Of a stretch of 64,000 nucleotides of DNA, positions 19,839-28,916 are shown piece by piece (within the stretch, counting starts at the first letter, position 1; every line of letters starts with the position of its first letter). The position numbers and the translations under genes were made by a program. This DNA is from Yersinia frederiksenii ATCC 33641 (GTDB lineage Bacteria; Pseudomonadota; Gammaproteobacteria; Enterobacterales; Enterobacteriaceae), in the NCBI RefSeq assembly GCF_000754805.1, contig NZ_KN150731.1:248001-312000 (forward strand). Reading direction: 5' to 3'. Below the pieces are notes generated by a model. The model did no database searches. It saw only the letters and a program-made list of their open reading frames with translations, and had not been told where the DNA came from.

Positions 19839-19874
19839 GCAGGCCGTCAGATGGGATAACGAACGACGGCCTGC
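19839..19874 (+). other. Hairpin between pspA and pspB
   Basis: Perfect ten-base-pair inverted repeat, GCAGGCCGTC with GACGGCCTGC, loop of 16 bases, no U-tract. It lies in the 100-bp gap and could act as partial terminator or 3' stabiliser that keeps pspA levels above pspBCD. Confidence 0.75.
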
Positions 19875-19923
19875 CATGATAAAAATGCGGAAGCCCGCTA
19901 TCAAAGATAATTAAGGGGAATGA

Positions 19924-20151
19924 ATGAGTATCCTGTTTCTTGCCATACCGCTGACAATTTTTGTGCTGTTTGTCGCCCCGATTTGGTTATGGCTGCATTA
20001 CAGCAACCGCCAGCAAAGCGGCGCTCAACTCAGTCATCAGGATATGCAGCGCTTATCACAGCTCACTGATGATGCTCGCCGGATGCGCGAACGTATCCAG
20101 ACCTTAGAAGAAATTCTAGATGCGCAGCATCCAGACTGGAGGCAATCATAA
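19924..20151 (+). CDS. pspB: Phage shock protein B
   Basis: Small inner-membrane protein of 75 residues, with one membrane span (SILFLAIPLTIFVLFVAPIWLWLHY) and a cytoplasmic coiled-coil tail rich in charged residues (DDARRMRERIQTLEEILDAQ, ending PDWR). With PspC it senses envelope stress (for example secretin mislocalisation, important in Yersinia) and draws PspA away from PspF. AAGGGG precedes the ATG. The stop overlaps the pspC start by one base. Confidence 0.95.
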   Translation: MSILFLAIPLTIFVLFVAPIWLWLHYSNRQQSGAQLSHQDMQRLSQLTDDARRMRERIQTLEEILDAQHPDWRQS

Positions 20152-20510
20152 TGGCGAATGCATTAAGCAGTAAAAAACTGTACCGGGTGCCAGAAGAGGG
20201 CATGATCAAAGGCGTTTGTGCCGGCTTGGCGCACTATTTTGATATTCCGGTGCGCCTGATCCGAGTGATGGTGGTGTTATCACTATTCTTTGGTCTGTTC
20301 GTGTTTACCATTGTGGCCTATATCGTGCTGACTTTTATGTTGGAACCGGTACCTGCGGCCAGCTTCAGTGAGCATCGAGAAGCTACACCGAGGCAGCTTC
20401 TCGATCAGCTTGAGTATGAGTTGGGGGCGGGTGAACAGCGTTTGCGTCAGGTCGAGCGCTATGTTACATCCGAGACTTTTGTTGTGCGCAGCCGTTTTCG
20501 TCAGTTGTAA
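20151..20510 (+). CDS. pspC: Phage shock protein C
   Basis: Inner-membrane partner of PspB, 119 residues. The N-terminal PspC domain is KKLYRVPEEGMIKGVCAGLAHYFDIPVRLIRVMVVLS, followed by a membrane segment (LFFGLFVFTIVAYIVLTFML) and a cytoplasmic C-terminal tail (LDQLEYELGAGEQRLRQVERYVTS). In Yersinia, PspB and PspC are needed both for signalling and for survival when secretins are produced. It is coupled to pspB through TAATG. Confidence 0.95.
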   Translation: MANALSSKKLYRVPEEGMIKGVCAGLAHYFDIPVRLIRVMVVLSLFFGLFVFTIVAYIVLTFMLEPVPAASFSEHREATPRQLLDQLEYELGAGEQRLRQVERYVTSETFVVRSRFRQL

Positions 20511-20558
20511 TATAACCAGATGTATTGTCCCAATCTCGGCCTGCCAGAGGGTAAGAAA

Positions 20559-20798
20559 ATGAATAATAACCTCGCCCGTACACGAGCAGGTGTAGTATTA
20601 ACGATAATCGCTAAAATTATTTTTACTGTCGCACTGACCTATGGCCCCGCCGGTGCCGCTGGTTTGATAGTCAAAAATGTCAGCCGCAAACCCCTGCGTT
20701 GGTTGCTGTTGATGATGCTGGAACCGATGCTAAAACGTGCTATGGGGGCCGCTGCGGGCCAATTTGCCAAGGAGAAGCATGAAACGACTGCAAAATGA
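20559..20798 (+). CDS. pspD: Phage shock protein D
   Basis: Last gene of the psp operon, 79 residues. The pattern LTYGPAGAAG..VKNVSRKPLRWLLLMMLEPML resembles E. coli PspD. It has hydrophobic stretches and a basic C-terminus. Its role is unclear. The start at 20559 is chosen because AGAGG sits eight bases upstream; an in-frame ATG at 20520 has no ribosome site. Its end overlaps ycjX by 20 bases. Confidence 0.85.
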   Translation: MNNNLARTRAGVVLTIIAKIIFTVALTYGPAGAAGLIVKNVSRKPLRWLLLMMLEPMLKRAMGAAAGQFAKEKHETTAK

Positions 20799-22176
20799 GA
20801 TTACGTCATTGGTTAACCGTGGGATGGACCGTCATCTACGGTTAGCGGTAACCGGCCTGAGTCGCAGCGGGAAAACCGCATTTATCACTTCGTTAGTGAA
20901 TCAATTACTTCATGTCCACAGCGGTGCTCGTTTGCCGCTGTTTTCTGCTGTCCGCGAAGAGCGGTTGCTCGGTGTGAAACGTGTGCCGCAACGTGATTTG
21001 GGTATTCAACGTTTTACTTATGATGAAGGGCTGGCCTCTTTATATGGCACACCGCCCAACTGGCCAACGCCAACGCGAGGTGTCAGCGAAATTCGTCTGG
21101 CGCTGCGTTTTCGCTCTGGCGACTCACTCTTGCGCCACTTTAAAGAGACTTCGACGCTGTATCTGGAAATTGTCGATTATCCGGGTGAATGGTTGTTAGA
21201 TTTGCCGATGCTGGAGCAGGACTATTTAAGCTGGTCGCGTCAGATGGCGGGGTTGTTACAAGGTGATCGCGCGAAGTGGGCAGAGCCTTGGCTGACACTG
21301 TGTCAGCAGTGTGATCCGCTGGCCCCTGCAGATGAAAATCAACTGGCCGCCATTGCGCAAGCCTATACCGATTATCTGATTCGTTGCAAAAATGAAGGGC
21401 TGCATTTTATTCAGCCAGGGCGCTTTGTGTTACCCGGCGATATGGCGGGCGCACCTGCATTACAGTTTTTCCCGTGGCCGGATGTTAACAGCCTGGGTGA
21501 ATCGCGTTTGGCTCAGGCGGATAAACATTCCAACTTGGGGATGTTACGTGCCCGTTTTAACTATTATTGCAACTCGGTAGTGAAAGGCTTCTATAAAGAG
21601 CACTTTGTTCGCTTTGACCGGCAAATTGTGCTGGTGGACTGCTTGCAACCCCTGAACAGTGGGCCGCAGGCGTTCAATGATATGCGTTTGGCGTTGACAC
21701 AATTGATGCAGAGTTTCCATTACGGGAAACGCACTTTATTCCGCCGCTTATTCTCACCATGTATTGATAAACTGATGTTTGCTGCCACCAAAGCTGACCA
21801 TGTTACGGCGGATCAACATGCTAATTTGGTCTCTTTGCTACAGCAACTGGTGCAAGAAGCTTGGCAGAATGCGGCTTTCGAAGGAATTAGCATGGATTGT
21901 GTCGGGTTGGCCTCGGTACAAGCAACGGAGAGTGGCATCGTCGAGCATCAAGGGCAGAAAATACCGGCGCTGCGGGGCCATCGCCTAAGTGATGGTATGC
22001 CGCTGACGGTCTTCCCCGGTGATGTTCCAGCCCGCTTACCAGGCCCGGCTTTTTGGCAGCAACAAGGCTTCCATTTTGATGAGTTTCGCCCGCAGGCGGT
22101 CAATGTGGACAGCCCACTGCCTCATATTCGTCTCGATGCGGTGATGGAATTTTTATTGGGAGATAAATTGCGATGA
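20779..22176 (+). CDS. ycjX: YcjX family P-loop GTPase-like protein
   Basis: A 465-residue cytoplasmic protein (DUF463), the same length as E. coli YcjX; GTPase activity is known for relatives, but the cellular role is unclear. It is induced with psp genes in several bacteria. Visible motifs are the P-loop GLSRSGKT near residue 25, G3-like DYPGEW, and ATKADH in the position of the guanine-specificity motif. The start ATG 20779 has AAGGAG four bases upstream, inside pspD, so the two are translationally linked. It overlaps ycjF by ATGA. Confidence 0.93.
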   Translation: MKRLQNEITSLVNRGMDRHLRLAVTGLSRSGKTAFITSLVNQLLHVHSGARLPLFSAVREERLLGVKRVPQRDLGIQRFTYDEGLASLYGTPPNWPTPTRGVSEIRLALRFRSGDSLLRHFKETSTLYLEIVDYPGEWLLDLPMLEQDYLSWSRQMAGLLQGDRAKWAEPWLTLCQQCDPLAPADENQLAAIAQAYTDYLIRCKNEGLHFIQPGRFVLPGDMAGAPALQFFPWPDVNSLGESRLAQADKHSNLGMLRARFNYYCNSVVKGFYKEHFVRFDRQIVLVDCLQPLNSGPQAFNDMRLALTQLMQSFHYGKRTLFRRLFSPCIDKLMFAATKADHVTADQHANLVSLLQQLVQEAWQNAAFEGISMDCVGLASVQATESGIVEHQGQKIPALRGHRLSDGMPLTVFPGDVPARLPGPAFWQQQGFHFDEFRPQAVNVDSPLPHIRLDAVMEFLLGDKLR

Positions 22177-23237
22177 GCGAGCCGTTAAAACCACGAATTG
22201 ATTTTGAACAGCCATTGCAACCCTTGGATGAACCGGTCTTAAAAGCTGCACAGGAGTTCAGCCAGCAAGCGGGCGAGAATTTCTATCCTGCCACCCCGGA
22301 ATTAGATGCAGAAAATGAAGAAGGCCGGGTCGAAGGGTTAGTTAATGCAGCACTGAAACCCAAACGTAGTCTGTGGCGCAAAATGGTCACCGTCGGTGTG
22401 GCGCTATTTGGGGTCAGTGTGATTGCTCAGTCAGTGCAATGGGTCAATCAAGCTTGGCAGCAACAAGATTGGATAGCGCTAGGTGCCACAACCGCCGGAG
22501 GGCTGATTGTACTGGCGGGGGTTGGCTCAGTGGTGACTGAATGGCGGCGCTTATATCGGTTGCGTCAGCGGGCTGAAGAACGTGATATTGCACGCGAGCT
22601 GCTGGTTAGCCACGGAATTGGTCAGGGGCGGGTGTTTTGTGAAAAACTGGCGCGTCAGGCTGGGTTGGATCAAGGGCATCCAGCATTACAGCGTTGGCAA
22701 GCCTCGCTACATGAAACCCATAACGATCGCGAAGTGGTTGAACTCTATGCAAAACTGGTACAACCGGCGCTGGATAATCAGGCGCGAGCCGAAATCAGTC
22801 GCTATGCTGCTGAATCTGCATTAATGATTGCCGTCAGTCCATTAGCGCTAGTGGATATGGCCTTTATTGCCTGGCGCAATATCCGGCTAATTAACCGTAT
22901 TGCTGCACTGTATGGTATTGAGCTAGGGTATTTCAGTCGCATTAGGCTGTTCCGCTTGGTGTTGCTGAACATTGCCTTTGCCGGCGCGTCGGAGTTGGTT
23001 CGCGAAGTGGGCATGGATTGGCTGTCACAAGATTTGGCTGCGCGCTTATCAGCCCGTGCAGCTCAGGGCATTGGGGCGGGTTTACTGACCGCCAGATTAG
23101 GTATCAAAGCCATGGAGTTATGCCGTCCGTTACCTTGGTTGGGGGAGGATAAACCTAAGTTGGGCGATTTCCGTCGCCAGTTGATTAGCCAACTGAAGAA
23201 TACCTTGCCCAAAAAAGATAAGGCAAATCAGTCGTGA
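22173..23237 (+). CDS. ycjF: YcjF inner-membrane protein (DUF697)
   Basis: A 354-residue membrane protein. It has an acidic cytoplasmic N-terminus, two close membrane spans (around residues 68-85, [20 protein letters not shown], and 100-118, [21 protein letters not shown]), then a DUF697 domain with further hydrophobic helices ([32 protein letters not shown]). The function is unknown. It overlaps ycjX by four bases, and the pair travels with psp genes across Enterobacterales. Confidence 0.93.
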   Translation: MSEPLKPRIDFEQPLQPLDEPVLKAAQEFSQQAGENFYPATPELDAENEEGRVEGLVNAALKPKRSLWRKMVTVGVALFGVSVIAQSVQWVNQAWQQQDWIALGATTAGGLIVLAGVGSVVTEWRRLYRLRQRAEERDIARELLVSHGIGQGRVFCEKLARQAGLDQGHPALQRWQASLHETHNDREVVELYAKLVQPALDNQARAEISRYAAESALMIAVSPLALVDMAFIAWRNIRLINRIAALYGIELGYFSRIRLFRLVLLNIAFAGASELVREVGMDWLSQDLAARLSARAAQGIGAGLLTARLGIKAMELCRPLPWLGEDKPKLGDFRRQLISQLKNTLPKKDKANQS

Positions 23238-23263
23238 TGAGGGCTAGCCCTTGGCTGTGGAGA

Positions 23264-23722
23264 CTATTTTAGGCGCGAGTCAAAGGTAAAAGAGAGCGGT
23301 TTGACACTGCTCAGGCAAGCTTGAAAGTCTTTGTGGCGAGGGTTAACCAGCAGATTATTTTCTGATGGCACCAGACTAGAGGGAACCAGTAATCCAAGTG
23401 ATGATTCTGATTCCAGCCATTCGGTGCCAATATCCATTGTGGCCACCGGTGCCGGATCACTGCGCCAATCACCAGGCCAGTCCTGTGGTTGTAGCAGCAT
23501 GATATTATTGTCATCGATCTCAATCTGGAATAGTTCGAACTCACTCAGTGTCGAGCTGTCCTGAATATGTACTAAGGCTTCCAGCATCGCCAATGACACA
23601 CTGCTGGCTAAGTAAATAGCCGCATGTCCCTTGTGATTCCAGCGGCCACCATAGATTTCCGCACCGTAGCCAGTCCAGGTTGACGCCAGATAATGGCGCA
23701 TCACTATGCGGTAAAAAATCAT
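23264..23722 (-). CDS. RES-domain toxin
   Basis: A 152-residue RES protein, the toxin of the RES-Xre type II system; characterised members consume NAD+ and stop growth. Features are YRI at residues 4-6, GYGAEIYGGRWNHKGHAAIYLASSVSLAMLEALVH (18-52) with the conserved Arg, Glu and Ser region, and NLLVNPRHKDF near the end. It lies downstream of the antitoxin gene in the same direction, but the gap is 91 bases instead of the usual overlap. No strong Shine-Dalgarno precedes the ATG. The frame is open to about 14 codons upstream, yet without another good start. Confidence 0.88.
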   Translation of the reverse strand: MIFYRIVMRHYLASTWTGYGAEIYGGRWNHKGHAAIYLASSVSLAMLEALVHIQDSSTLSEFELFQIEIDDNNIMLLQPQDWPGDWRSDPAPVATMDIGTEWLESESSLGLLVPSSLVPSENNLLVNPRHKDFQACLSSVKPLSFTFDSRLK

Positions 23723-23813
23723 AAATACCGGCCTATCGGGCTGTTTTTCATAGCAAAGCTACCTTTTAAAATACTTATCCATGTATTGATGCTTAAAGCT
23801 CGGTCCTCTTTGG

Positions 23814-24260
23814 CTATGAGAATACGCCGTGCTCCAGTCGCCCGATTAAATCACAGACTTCCAATGCACCGGTTTCTGTTTCCAGCAGAGAGTCAGGGCT
23901 GCGGTGCCCTAAGCCTTTAATTGGGGTAGACATCCAGGTGATAGCGCGGTTTTTATCACCGCCAAACAAATCGACTGCGGCATCCATTACGCGGACGAAA
24001 CGCGCAATTCGCTCACTCTCTTCTGGTGTAAAACGGCCATCATGGGTGCGTCGACGAGTAAGACTACGGCTGGGAATACCGGTCGCACGCAATATTTCGG
24101 CTTTAGGCATCGATGCCCATAAATGAATACTGTCGATAACATCAACAGAAAACCCCATCTTGATGCTGTCTACCAATACGGTGCCGCGGCTGGCGGGCAA
24201 ACCAATCTCACGCCATAGCGCGCCTGTTTTGGACGCTGGAGCTGGGTGATATGCTCTCAT
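23814..24260 (-). CDS. Xre/MbcA/ParS-type antitoxin (DUF2384)
   Basis: A 148-residue antitoxin. The N-terminal Xre-like part (SIHLWASMPKAEILRATGIPSRSLTRRRTHDGRFTPEESERIARFVRVMDAAVDLFGG) is followed by the DUF2384 C-terminus (AITWMSTPIKGLGHRSPDSLLETETGALEVCDLIGRLEHGVFS), whose tail normally fills the toxin active site. GGAGG lies four bases before the ATG. It should neutralise the RES toxin and repress its own promoter. Confidence 0.9.
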   Translation of the reverse strand: MRAYHPAPASKTGALWREIGLPASRGTVLVDSIKMGFSVDVIDSIHLWASMPKAEILRATGIPSRSLTRRRTHDGRFTPEESERIARFVRVMDAAVDLFGGDKNRAITWMSTPIKGLGHRSPDSLLETETGALEVCDLIGRLEHGVFS

Positions 24261-24273
24261 GTAACCTCCTCGG

Positions 24274-24306
24274 TCAGTTGGCTACATCCACTATAGCCAG
24301 TTGGCC
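24274..24306 (-). promoter_or_regulatory. Putative promoter/operator of the RES-Xre operon
   Basis: CAGTTGGC appears twice, about 23 bp apart; the second copy is the centre of the palindrome GCCAGTTGGC. Between them, on the minus strand, lies a -10-like TATAGT. The layout suits autorepression by the antitoxin. Confidence 0.5.
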
Positions 24307-24482
24307 GACACAAAGCAAAGTGTCACTGGAGCTTGACGAAGAGCTTGACGCAACTAAGCATTATTTTATTCTGAATTATTAGAATAAAAACCAATATGTC
24401 GCTATTTAGTGTGGCTATTGGCGCTGATGATATTTCCTTTCCGTGCTTTATCGAGCAAAAAAAACAACAAAAAGCCGATTCC

Positions 24483-24500
24483 TGTCAACTTTTGCTGACA
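24483..24500 (+). promoter_or_regulatory. Candidate TyrR box upstream of tyrR
   Basis: TGTCAACTTTTGCTGACA resembles the TyrR box TGTAAA-N6-TTTACA (outer TGT/ACA kept) and the box I recall in the E. coli tyrR promoter. It suggests autorepression. Confidence 0.55.
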
Positions 24501-24578
24501 GACTGCTTCATCAGCACGGGGGGACAGGGTATTATCATGGCAGATATTCCGCACCTGCCATAGATAAGGTCGATACTG

Positions 24579-26156
24579 ATGCGCTTGGAAGTTTTTTGCG
24601 AGGACCGACTCGGTCTCACCAGAGAGTTACTTGATCTCTTGGTTTTACGCAGCATTGATTTACGGGGGATCGAAATTGATCCGATTGGCCGCATTTACCT
24701 GAACTTCTCCCAACTGGACTTCAGTGTATTTAGCGCATTGATGATGGATATTCGGCGCATTGAAGGCGTCACTGATGTCCGCACCGTCTCCTTTATGCCG
24801 TCTGAGCGCGAACACCGTTCACTGCGGGCATTGCTTGAATCCATGCCCGAGCCTGTATTTTCTATCGATTTGAAAGGTAATCTTGAATTAGCCAACCCCG
24901 CCGCTCGTGAGCTATTTTCTCTTAATGAAGAGAAGATTCGCCATAAAACAGCAGGTAGCTTGCTGGGTGGGTATAACTTTGCCCGCTGGTTTGAGGAGGG
25001 CGATACTGCCCCTCATACTGAACGCGTGTTGATCAATAATCAGGATTACCTGATGGAGATCACTCCCATTCAGCTCGATGATGAAAATCTGCAGAGTCAG
25101 ACCGTGGGTGCCGTAGTGATGTTAAAATCCACCGCACGCATGGGTAAACAACTGCAAATTTTATCAGTTAACGATGATACTGAATTTAAACAGATTGTTG
25201 CGACCAGTACTAAAATGCGTCAGGTACTTGAGCAAGCGCGTAAATTAGCCATGCTGGACGCACCTTTACTGTTAGTGGGTGATACCGGCACCGGCAAGGA
25301 CTTATTAGCTCGGGCCTGCCATTTACGCAGCCCTCGCGGGAAAATGCCATTCCTCGGTTTAAACTGTGCTTCTCTGCCCGATGATGTAGTAGAAAGTGAG
25401 CTCTTTGGCTATGCCGCCGGAGCCTACCCTAATGCCGTTGAGGGCAAGAAGGGCTTCTTCGAGCAGGCTAATGGTGGCTCTGTCCTGCTGGATGAAATCG
25501 GCGAAATGTCGCCTCGTATGCAAATCAAGTTGTTACGTTTTCTCAATGACGGCACTTTCCGCCGGGTTGGGGAAGAACACGAGGTGCATGTTGATGTGCG
25601 GGTTATTTGTGCGACGCAAAAGAATTTAGTGGAGTTAGTGCAGCGTGGTGAGTTCCGCGAGGACTTATATTACCGTCTCAATGTCTTGACCATCACTTTG
25701 CCACCATTGCGTGAGCGTCAGGCCGATATCATGCCGCTGACGGCGATGTTTGTCGCTCGCTTCTCCGACGAACAAGGTGTGCCCCGGCCGAAATTAGCCC
25801 CTGAACTGAGTAGTTTCCTGACTAATTATGGGTGGCCCGGTAACGTGCGGCAGTTAAAAAATGCTATTTACCGCGCCCTGACTCAGTTGGAAGGTTTTGA
25901 GCTGCGGCCGCAAGATATTATTTTACCGGAGTTCGAAGTTGAGGCTGCGCTGGGAGACGAAGTGCTCAATGGTTCACTTGATGATATCAGTAAACGTTTC
26001 GAACGCTCTGTTTTGACTCGTCTTTATCGCAATTACCCCAGTACTCGTAAGCTGGCCAAACGGTTGGGGGTTTCTCACACAGCCATTGCCAATAAATTGC
26101 GTGAGTATGGTTTGAGCAGTAAGCGGGTTGCTAGTGATGAAAGTGAAGAAGAATAA
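24579..26156 (+). CDS. tyrR: Transcriptional regulator TyrR
   Basis: Regulator of aromatic amino-acid synthesis and transport genes, 525 residues. Domains in order: ACT (about 1-75, MRLEVFCEDRLGLTRELLDLL), PAS (about 78-190, MPEPVFSIDLKGNLELANPAARELF), AAA+ (about 205-430, Walker A GDTGTGKD, Walker B GGSVLLDEIGEM) and a Fis-like helix-turn-helix (STRKLAKRLGVSHTAIANKLREYG). The sigma54 loop GAFTGA is replaced by GAYPNA, as expected for a regulator acting with sigma70. It faces tpx convergently. Confidence 0.97.
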   Translation: MRLEVFCEDRLGLTRELLDLLVLRSIDLRGIEIDPIGRIYLNFSQLDFSVFSALMMDIRRIEGVTDVRTVSFMPSEREHRSLRALLESMPEPVFSIDLKGNLELANPAARELFSLNEEKIRHKTAGSLLGGYNFARWFEEGDTAPHTERVLINNQDYLMEITPIQLDDENLQSQTVGAVVMLKSTARMGKQLQILSVNDDTEFKQIVATSTKMRQVLEQARKLAMLDAPLLLVGDTGTGKDLLARACHLRSPRGKMPFLGLNCASLPDDVVESELFGYAAGAYPNAVEGKKGFFEQANGGSVLLDEIGEMSPRMQIKLLRFLNDGTFRRVGEEHEVHVDVRVICATQKNLVELVQRGEFREDLYYRLNVLTITLPPLRERQADIMPLTAMFVARFSDEQGVPRPKLAPELSSFLTNYGWPGNVRQLKNAIYRALTQLEGFELRPQDIILPEFEVEAALGDEVLNGSLDDISKRFERSVLTRLYRNYPSTRKLAKRLGVSHTAIANKLREYGLSSKRVASDESEEE

Positions 26157-26227
26157 ACCGCGGATTCACTGGCGATGAAGTAAAAGTGCATGACGTTAAG
26201 CCAGAAGATAATAGCCTCGGTGGCTAT

Positions 26228-26262
26228 AAAAAACGGCTGTACCCAATGGGTCAGCCGTTTGC
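26228..26262. terminator. Bidirectional terminator between tyrR and tpx
   Basis: AAACGGCTG/CAGCCGTTT with an inner ACCC/GGGT stem. The minus-strand side ends in TTTTTTA, so it is strongest for tpx. Confidence 0.88.
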
Positions 26263-26301
26263 ATCATGACTTTAGTTTTATTGAAACCAAAGGCTTGATG
26301 A

Positions 26302-26805
26302 TTACTTCAGTGCCGCCAATGCAGCATCATAGTTTGGTTCGGTAGTGATTTCGTTAACTAACTCACTGTAGATCACGTTGTCCTGACCATCCAGAACCAC
26401 TACAGCACGTGCGGTCAAACCCGCCAATGGGCCTTCAGTAATCGCCACACCGTAAGCTTGTTTGAACTCGGCACCACGCAAAGTTGACAGCGTAACGACG
26501 TTGCTCAGGCCTTCAGCACCGCAAAAACGTGATTGAGCAAATGGCAGGTCAGAGGAGATACAAAGAACGACAGTGTTCTCAAGTTCGCCCGCCAGTTGGT
26601 TGAATTTGCGTACGGATGCGGCACAAACACCGGTATCGATACTTGGGAAGATGTTCAGGACTTTACGTTTGCCAACGAAGCTGCTCAGTGCAACATCAGA
26701 TAAATCTTTCGCTACCAAAGTAAAGTCTTTAGCTTTATCGCCCGGTTGTGGCAGTTGACCGGCAACGGTCACTGGATTGCCTTGGAAATGTACTGTCTGT
26801 GTCAT
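26302..26805 (-). CDS. tpx: Thiol peroxidase (2-Cys peroxiredoxin)
   Basis: Reduces hydroperoxides using thioredoxin. The 167 residues keep the peroxidatic Cys61 in [13 protein letters not shown] and the resolving Cys95 in QSRFC. This is the atypical 2-Cys arrangement of Tpx, with the [11 protein letters not shown] segment. The start ATG 26805 has GGAG seven bases before; longer in-frame starts give no family similarity. It is an independent unit ended by the shared terminator. Confidence 0.97.
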   Translation of the reverse strand: MTQTVHFQGNPVTVAGQLPQPGDKAKDFTLVAKDLSDVALSSFVGKRKVLNIFPSIDTGVCAASVRKFNQLAGELENTVVLCISSDLPFAQSRFCGAEGLSNVVTLSTLRGAEFKQAYGVAITEGPLAGLTARAVVVLDGQDNVIYSELVNEITTEPNYDAALAALK

Positions 26806-26957
26806 TATTAGCTCCATTTTACAGATGTGTAACACGAAGTTCAGTTTAAGGTAACAATGGCAGCTTGGATATGAGAAATTTGCCAAATAATTGAGATTTT
26901 ACTGGCGTTAGGTTCTCGCACCTGATGTCAAAGCCTGAATTTTGCCGAGGAACCCTA

Positions 26958-27929
26958 ATGAGAACCATGCGTTGCTACCCTGAGGCTTGGCCTCTTCATT
27001 CCGCCTTTGTTATTTCGCGTGGAAGCCGTACTGAAGCCAAAGTCGTGGTTGTCGAGATTGAAGAAGGGGGTATCCGTGCATTGGGGGAATGTACGCCATA
27101 TCCACATTATGGTGAAAGTGAATCTTCGGTGATGGCTCAGCTAGCGTTGGTGGTGAGTGCCATTGAATATGGTATCTCCCGCGAAGAGCTGCAACATCTC
27201 TTGCCTGCCGGGGCGGCAAGGAATGCGGTAGATTGCGCGTTATGGCAACTGGAATGTTTACAAAATCAGCAAAATTTATGGCAGCGTACTCAAACTCCTG
27301 CGGTCCCCGCAATTTCAATGGCCCAGACCGTCAGCATAGGGACGCCGGAAGCCATGGCATACAGTGCCAGCGCATTGACACATCTTGGTGCTAACCTGTT
27401 AAAAATCAAGCTTGATGACCATCTTATTGCTGAACGTTTAGTCGCCATCCGCAGTGCTGCACCTGACGTGACTTTAATCGTAGATGCCAATGAAGCCTGG
27501 CAGCCGGAAGGGTTGGCTGCTCGTTGCCAACTATTAGCCGATTTAGGGGTCGCCATGCTAGAACAGCCACTGCCGGCGGGTATGGATGGATCTTTGGCGA
27601 ACTTTATCCACCCCCTGCCTATTTGTGCTGATGAAAGCTGCCATACGCGGGTGGACTTAGCCGGCCTGGTTGGCTGCTATGACATGGTTAACATCAAACT
27701 GGACAAAAGTGGTGGATTAACTGAAGCATTGTTATTGGCCGAGCAGGCAAAATCGATGGGATTTGCCATTATGCTCGGCTGCATGCTGTGTACGTCACGG
27801 GCGATTCGCGCGGCATTGCCACTGGCACCCGCAGCGCGTTTTGTCGATCTGGATGGTCCAACATGGTTGGAACGCGATGTTGATGACGGTTTGCATTTCT
27901 CTACCGGTGCTATCAACTTGTCGGTTTAA
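26958..27929 (+). CDS. ycjG: L-Ala-D/L-Glu epimerase
   Basis: Enolase-superfamily epimerase that converts L-Ala-D-Glu, released from murein peptides, to L-Ala-L-Glu so that it can be used. 323 residues. Capping domain: LHSAFVISRGSRTEAKVVVVEIEE...GECTPYPHYGES. Barrel motifs: LLKIKLD (KxK-type base), LIVDANEAW (metal Asp), EQPLP (metal Glu), ICADES (metal Asp) and the second base in NIKLDKSGG. GAGG seven bases before ATG 26958 supports this start. Its last four bases overlap the end of convergent mpaA. Confidence 0.94.
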   Translation: MRTMRCYPEAWPLHSAFVISRGSRTEAKVVVVEIEEGGIRALGECTPYPHYGESESSVMAQLALVVSAIEYGISREELQHLLPAGAARNAVDCALWQLECLQNQQNLWQRTQTPAVPAISMAQTVSIGTPEAMAYSASALTHLGANLLKIKLDDHLIAERLVAIRSAAPDVTLIVDANEAWQPEGLAARCQLLADLGVAMLEQPLPAGMDGSLANFIHPLPICADESCHTRVDLAGLVGCYDMVNIKLDKSGGLTEALLLAEQAKSMGFAIMLGCMLCTSRAIRAALPLAPAARFVDLDGPTWLERDVDDGLHFSTGAINLSV

Positions 27930-28633
27930 TCCGTCAGTGTCAGTAAATCAATCAATGCGGCCAGATAACTTTCACTGGCTGCATCGGCTGAAATTGGCGG
28001 CAATTCCGCAGTGATACAGGGTAAGTTGCGTTCGGCGCACCAACTGCCAAATGAGCCCGGAGTGGCGTAGCCCACACTGGTGACCAGTGGCAATTCGAAA
28101 TTGGCGGCGAGCTGTGCTCCCAGTTCTGAACTGTCTGGATCTTCAATGCAAGCCAACGGCTCATGAAATGAAACTACCCAGCGGGGCGCTAACTGGGTAA
28201 TCAGTGCGCACAACGCTTGTGTCTCAGGCTCCGAACCTGCGTACTCTCCGGTCGATAACACCACATCACGGGCATCAGCTACGCTATTCCAGCGATAGAC
28301 TGTCTCTCCTGCCTGCCAATTTTTCGCCGGGAAATTGCGATTAAGATCAACACCATTGGCATTTGCCCGCAGTCCCAACTGGCAGCCGTCGGGGTTCACC
28401 GCCAATACCACGTGATGGCGCTGCTGGAGTGGTGAGATGCTGCGTAATGCGCAGGAGAGGGCAACAATTGCCGCACTTTCATCGCCATGAGTACCGGCGA
28501 TAATCAGACCGGTGTTAACTGATGGATTGAGAGCCGGGAAATATAGCAGTGGTGCTCCCAGTAAGGATGTGCCGTAGTGTTGTCCTGGCGTAATCAGATT
28601 TCCCCGTGCTGCGCGGGGGCGATGTTGGCTCAT
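27926..28633 (-). CDS. mpaA: Murein peptide amidase A
   Basis: M14-type zinc carboxypeptidase, 235 residues, that cuts the gamma-D-Glu-meso-diaminopimelate bond in free murein tripeptide. Zinc ligands are visible in GTHGDES (HxxE) and in SFHEP. The substrate-binding segment NPDGCQLGLRANANGVDLNRNFP is typical of the family, and ELPPIS near the end holds the general-base Glu. Together with ycjG and mppA it forms a peptidoglycan-peptide recycling group. The start ATG 28633 follows the family N-terminus (RAARG). Confidence 0.93.
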   Translation of the reverse strand: MSQHRPRAARGNLITPGQHYGTSLLGAPLLYFPALNPSVNTGLIIAGTHGDESAAIVALSCALRSISPLQQRHHVVLAVNPDGCQLGLRANANGVDLNRNFPAKNWQAGETVYRWNSVADARDVVLSTGEYAGSEPETQALCALITQLAPRWVVSFHEPLACIEDPDSSELGAQLAANFELPLVTSVGYATPGSFGSWCAERNLPCITAELPPISADAASESYLAALIDLLTLTD

Positions 28634-28916
28634 GATAATCTCTGTTATTTCGCATATATTTATATTACATTCAACATAGCATCTAACATTATTACTTTGA
28701 ATCAATAAGATAAGATATTTGGTAATAAACAGGGTAATGATTTAAAAAAGATGAAAGTTAAATTTGGCTGATCATTGTAGTGCTGGGTTGTGGCTACATT
28801 CTATGGTCACTAAACAGAGTATTCTACGGTCGTTATGATGACGTTTAGTTTGCGGGTTTATGCTTATTAGACTTTTGTACTTTCGCTGAAATGGAACAAC
28901 GAAAAGGTTATCAATT

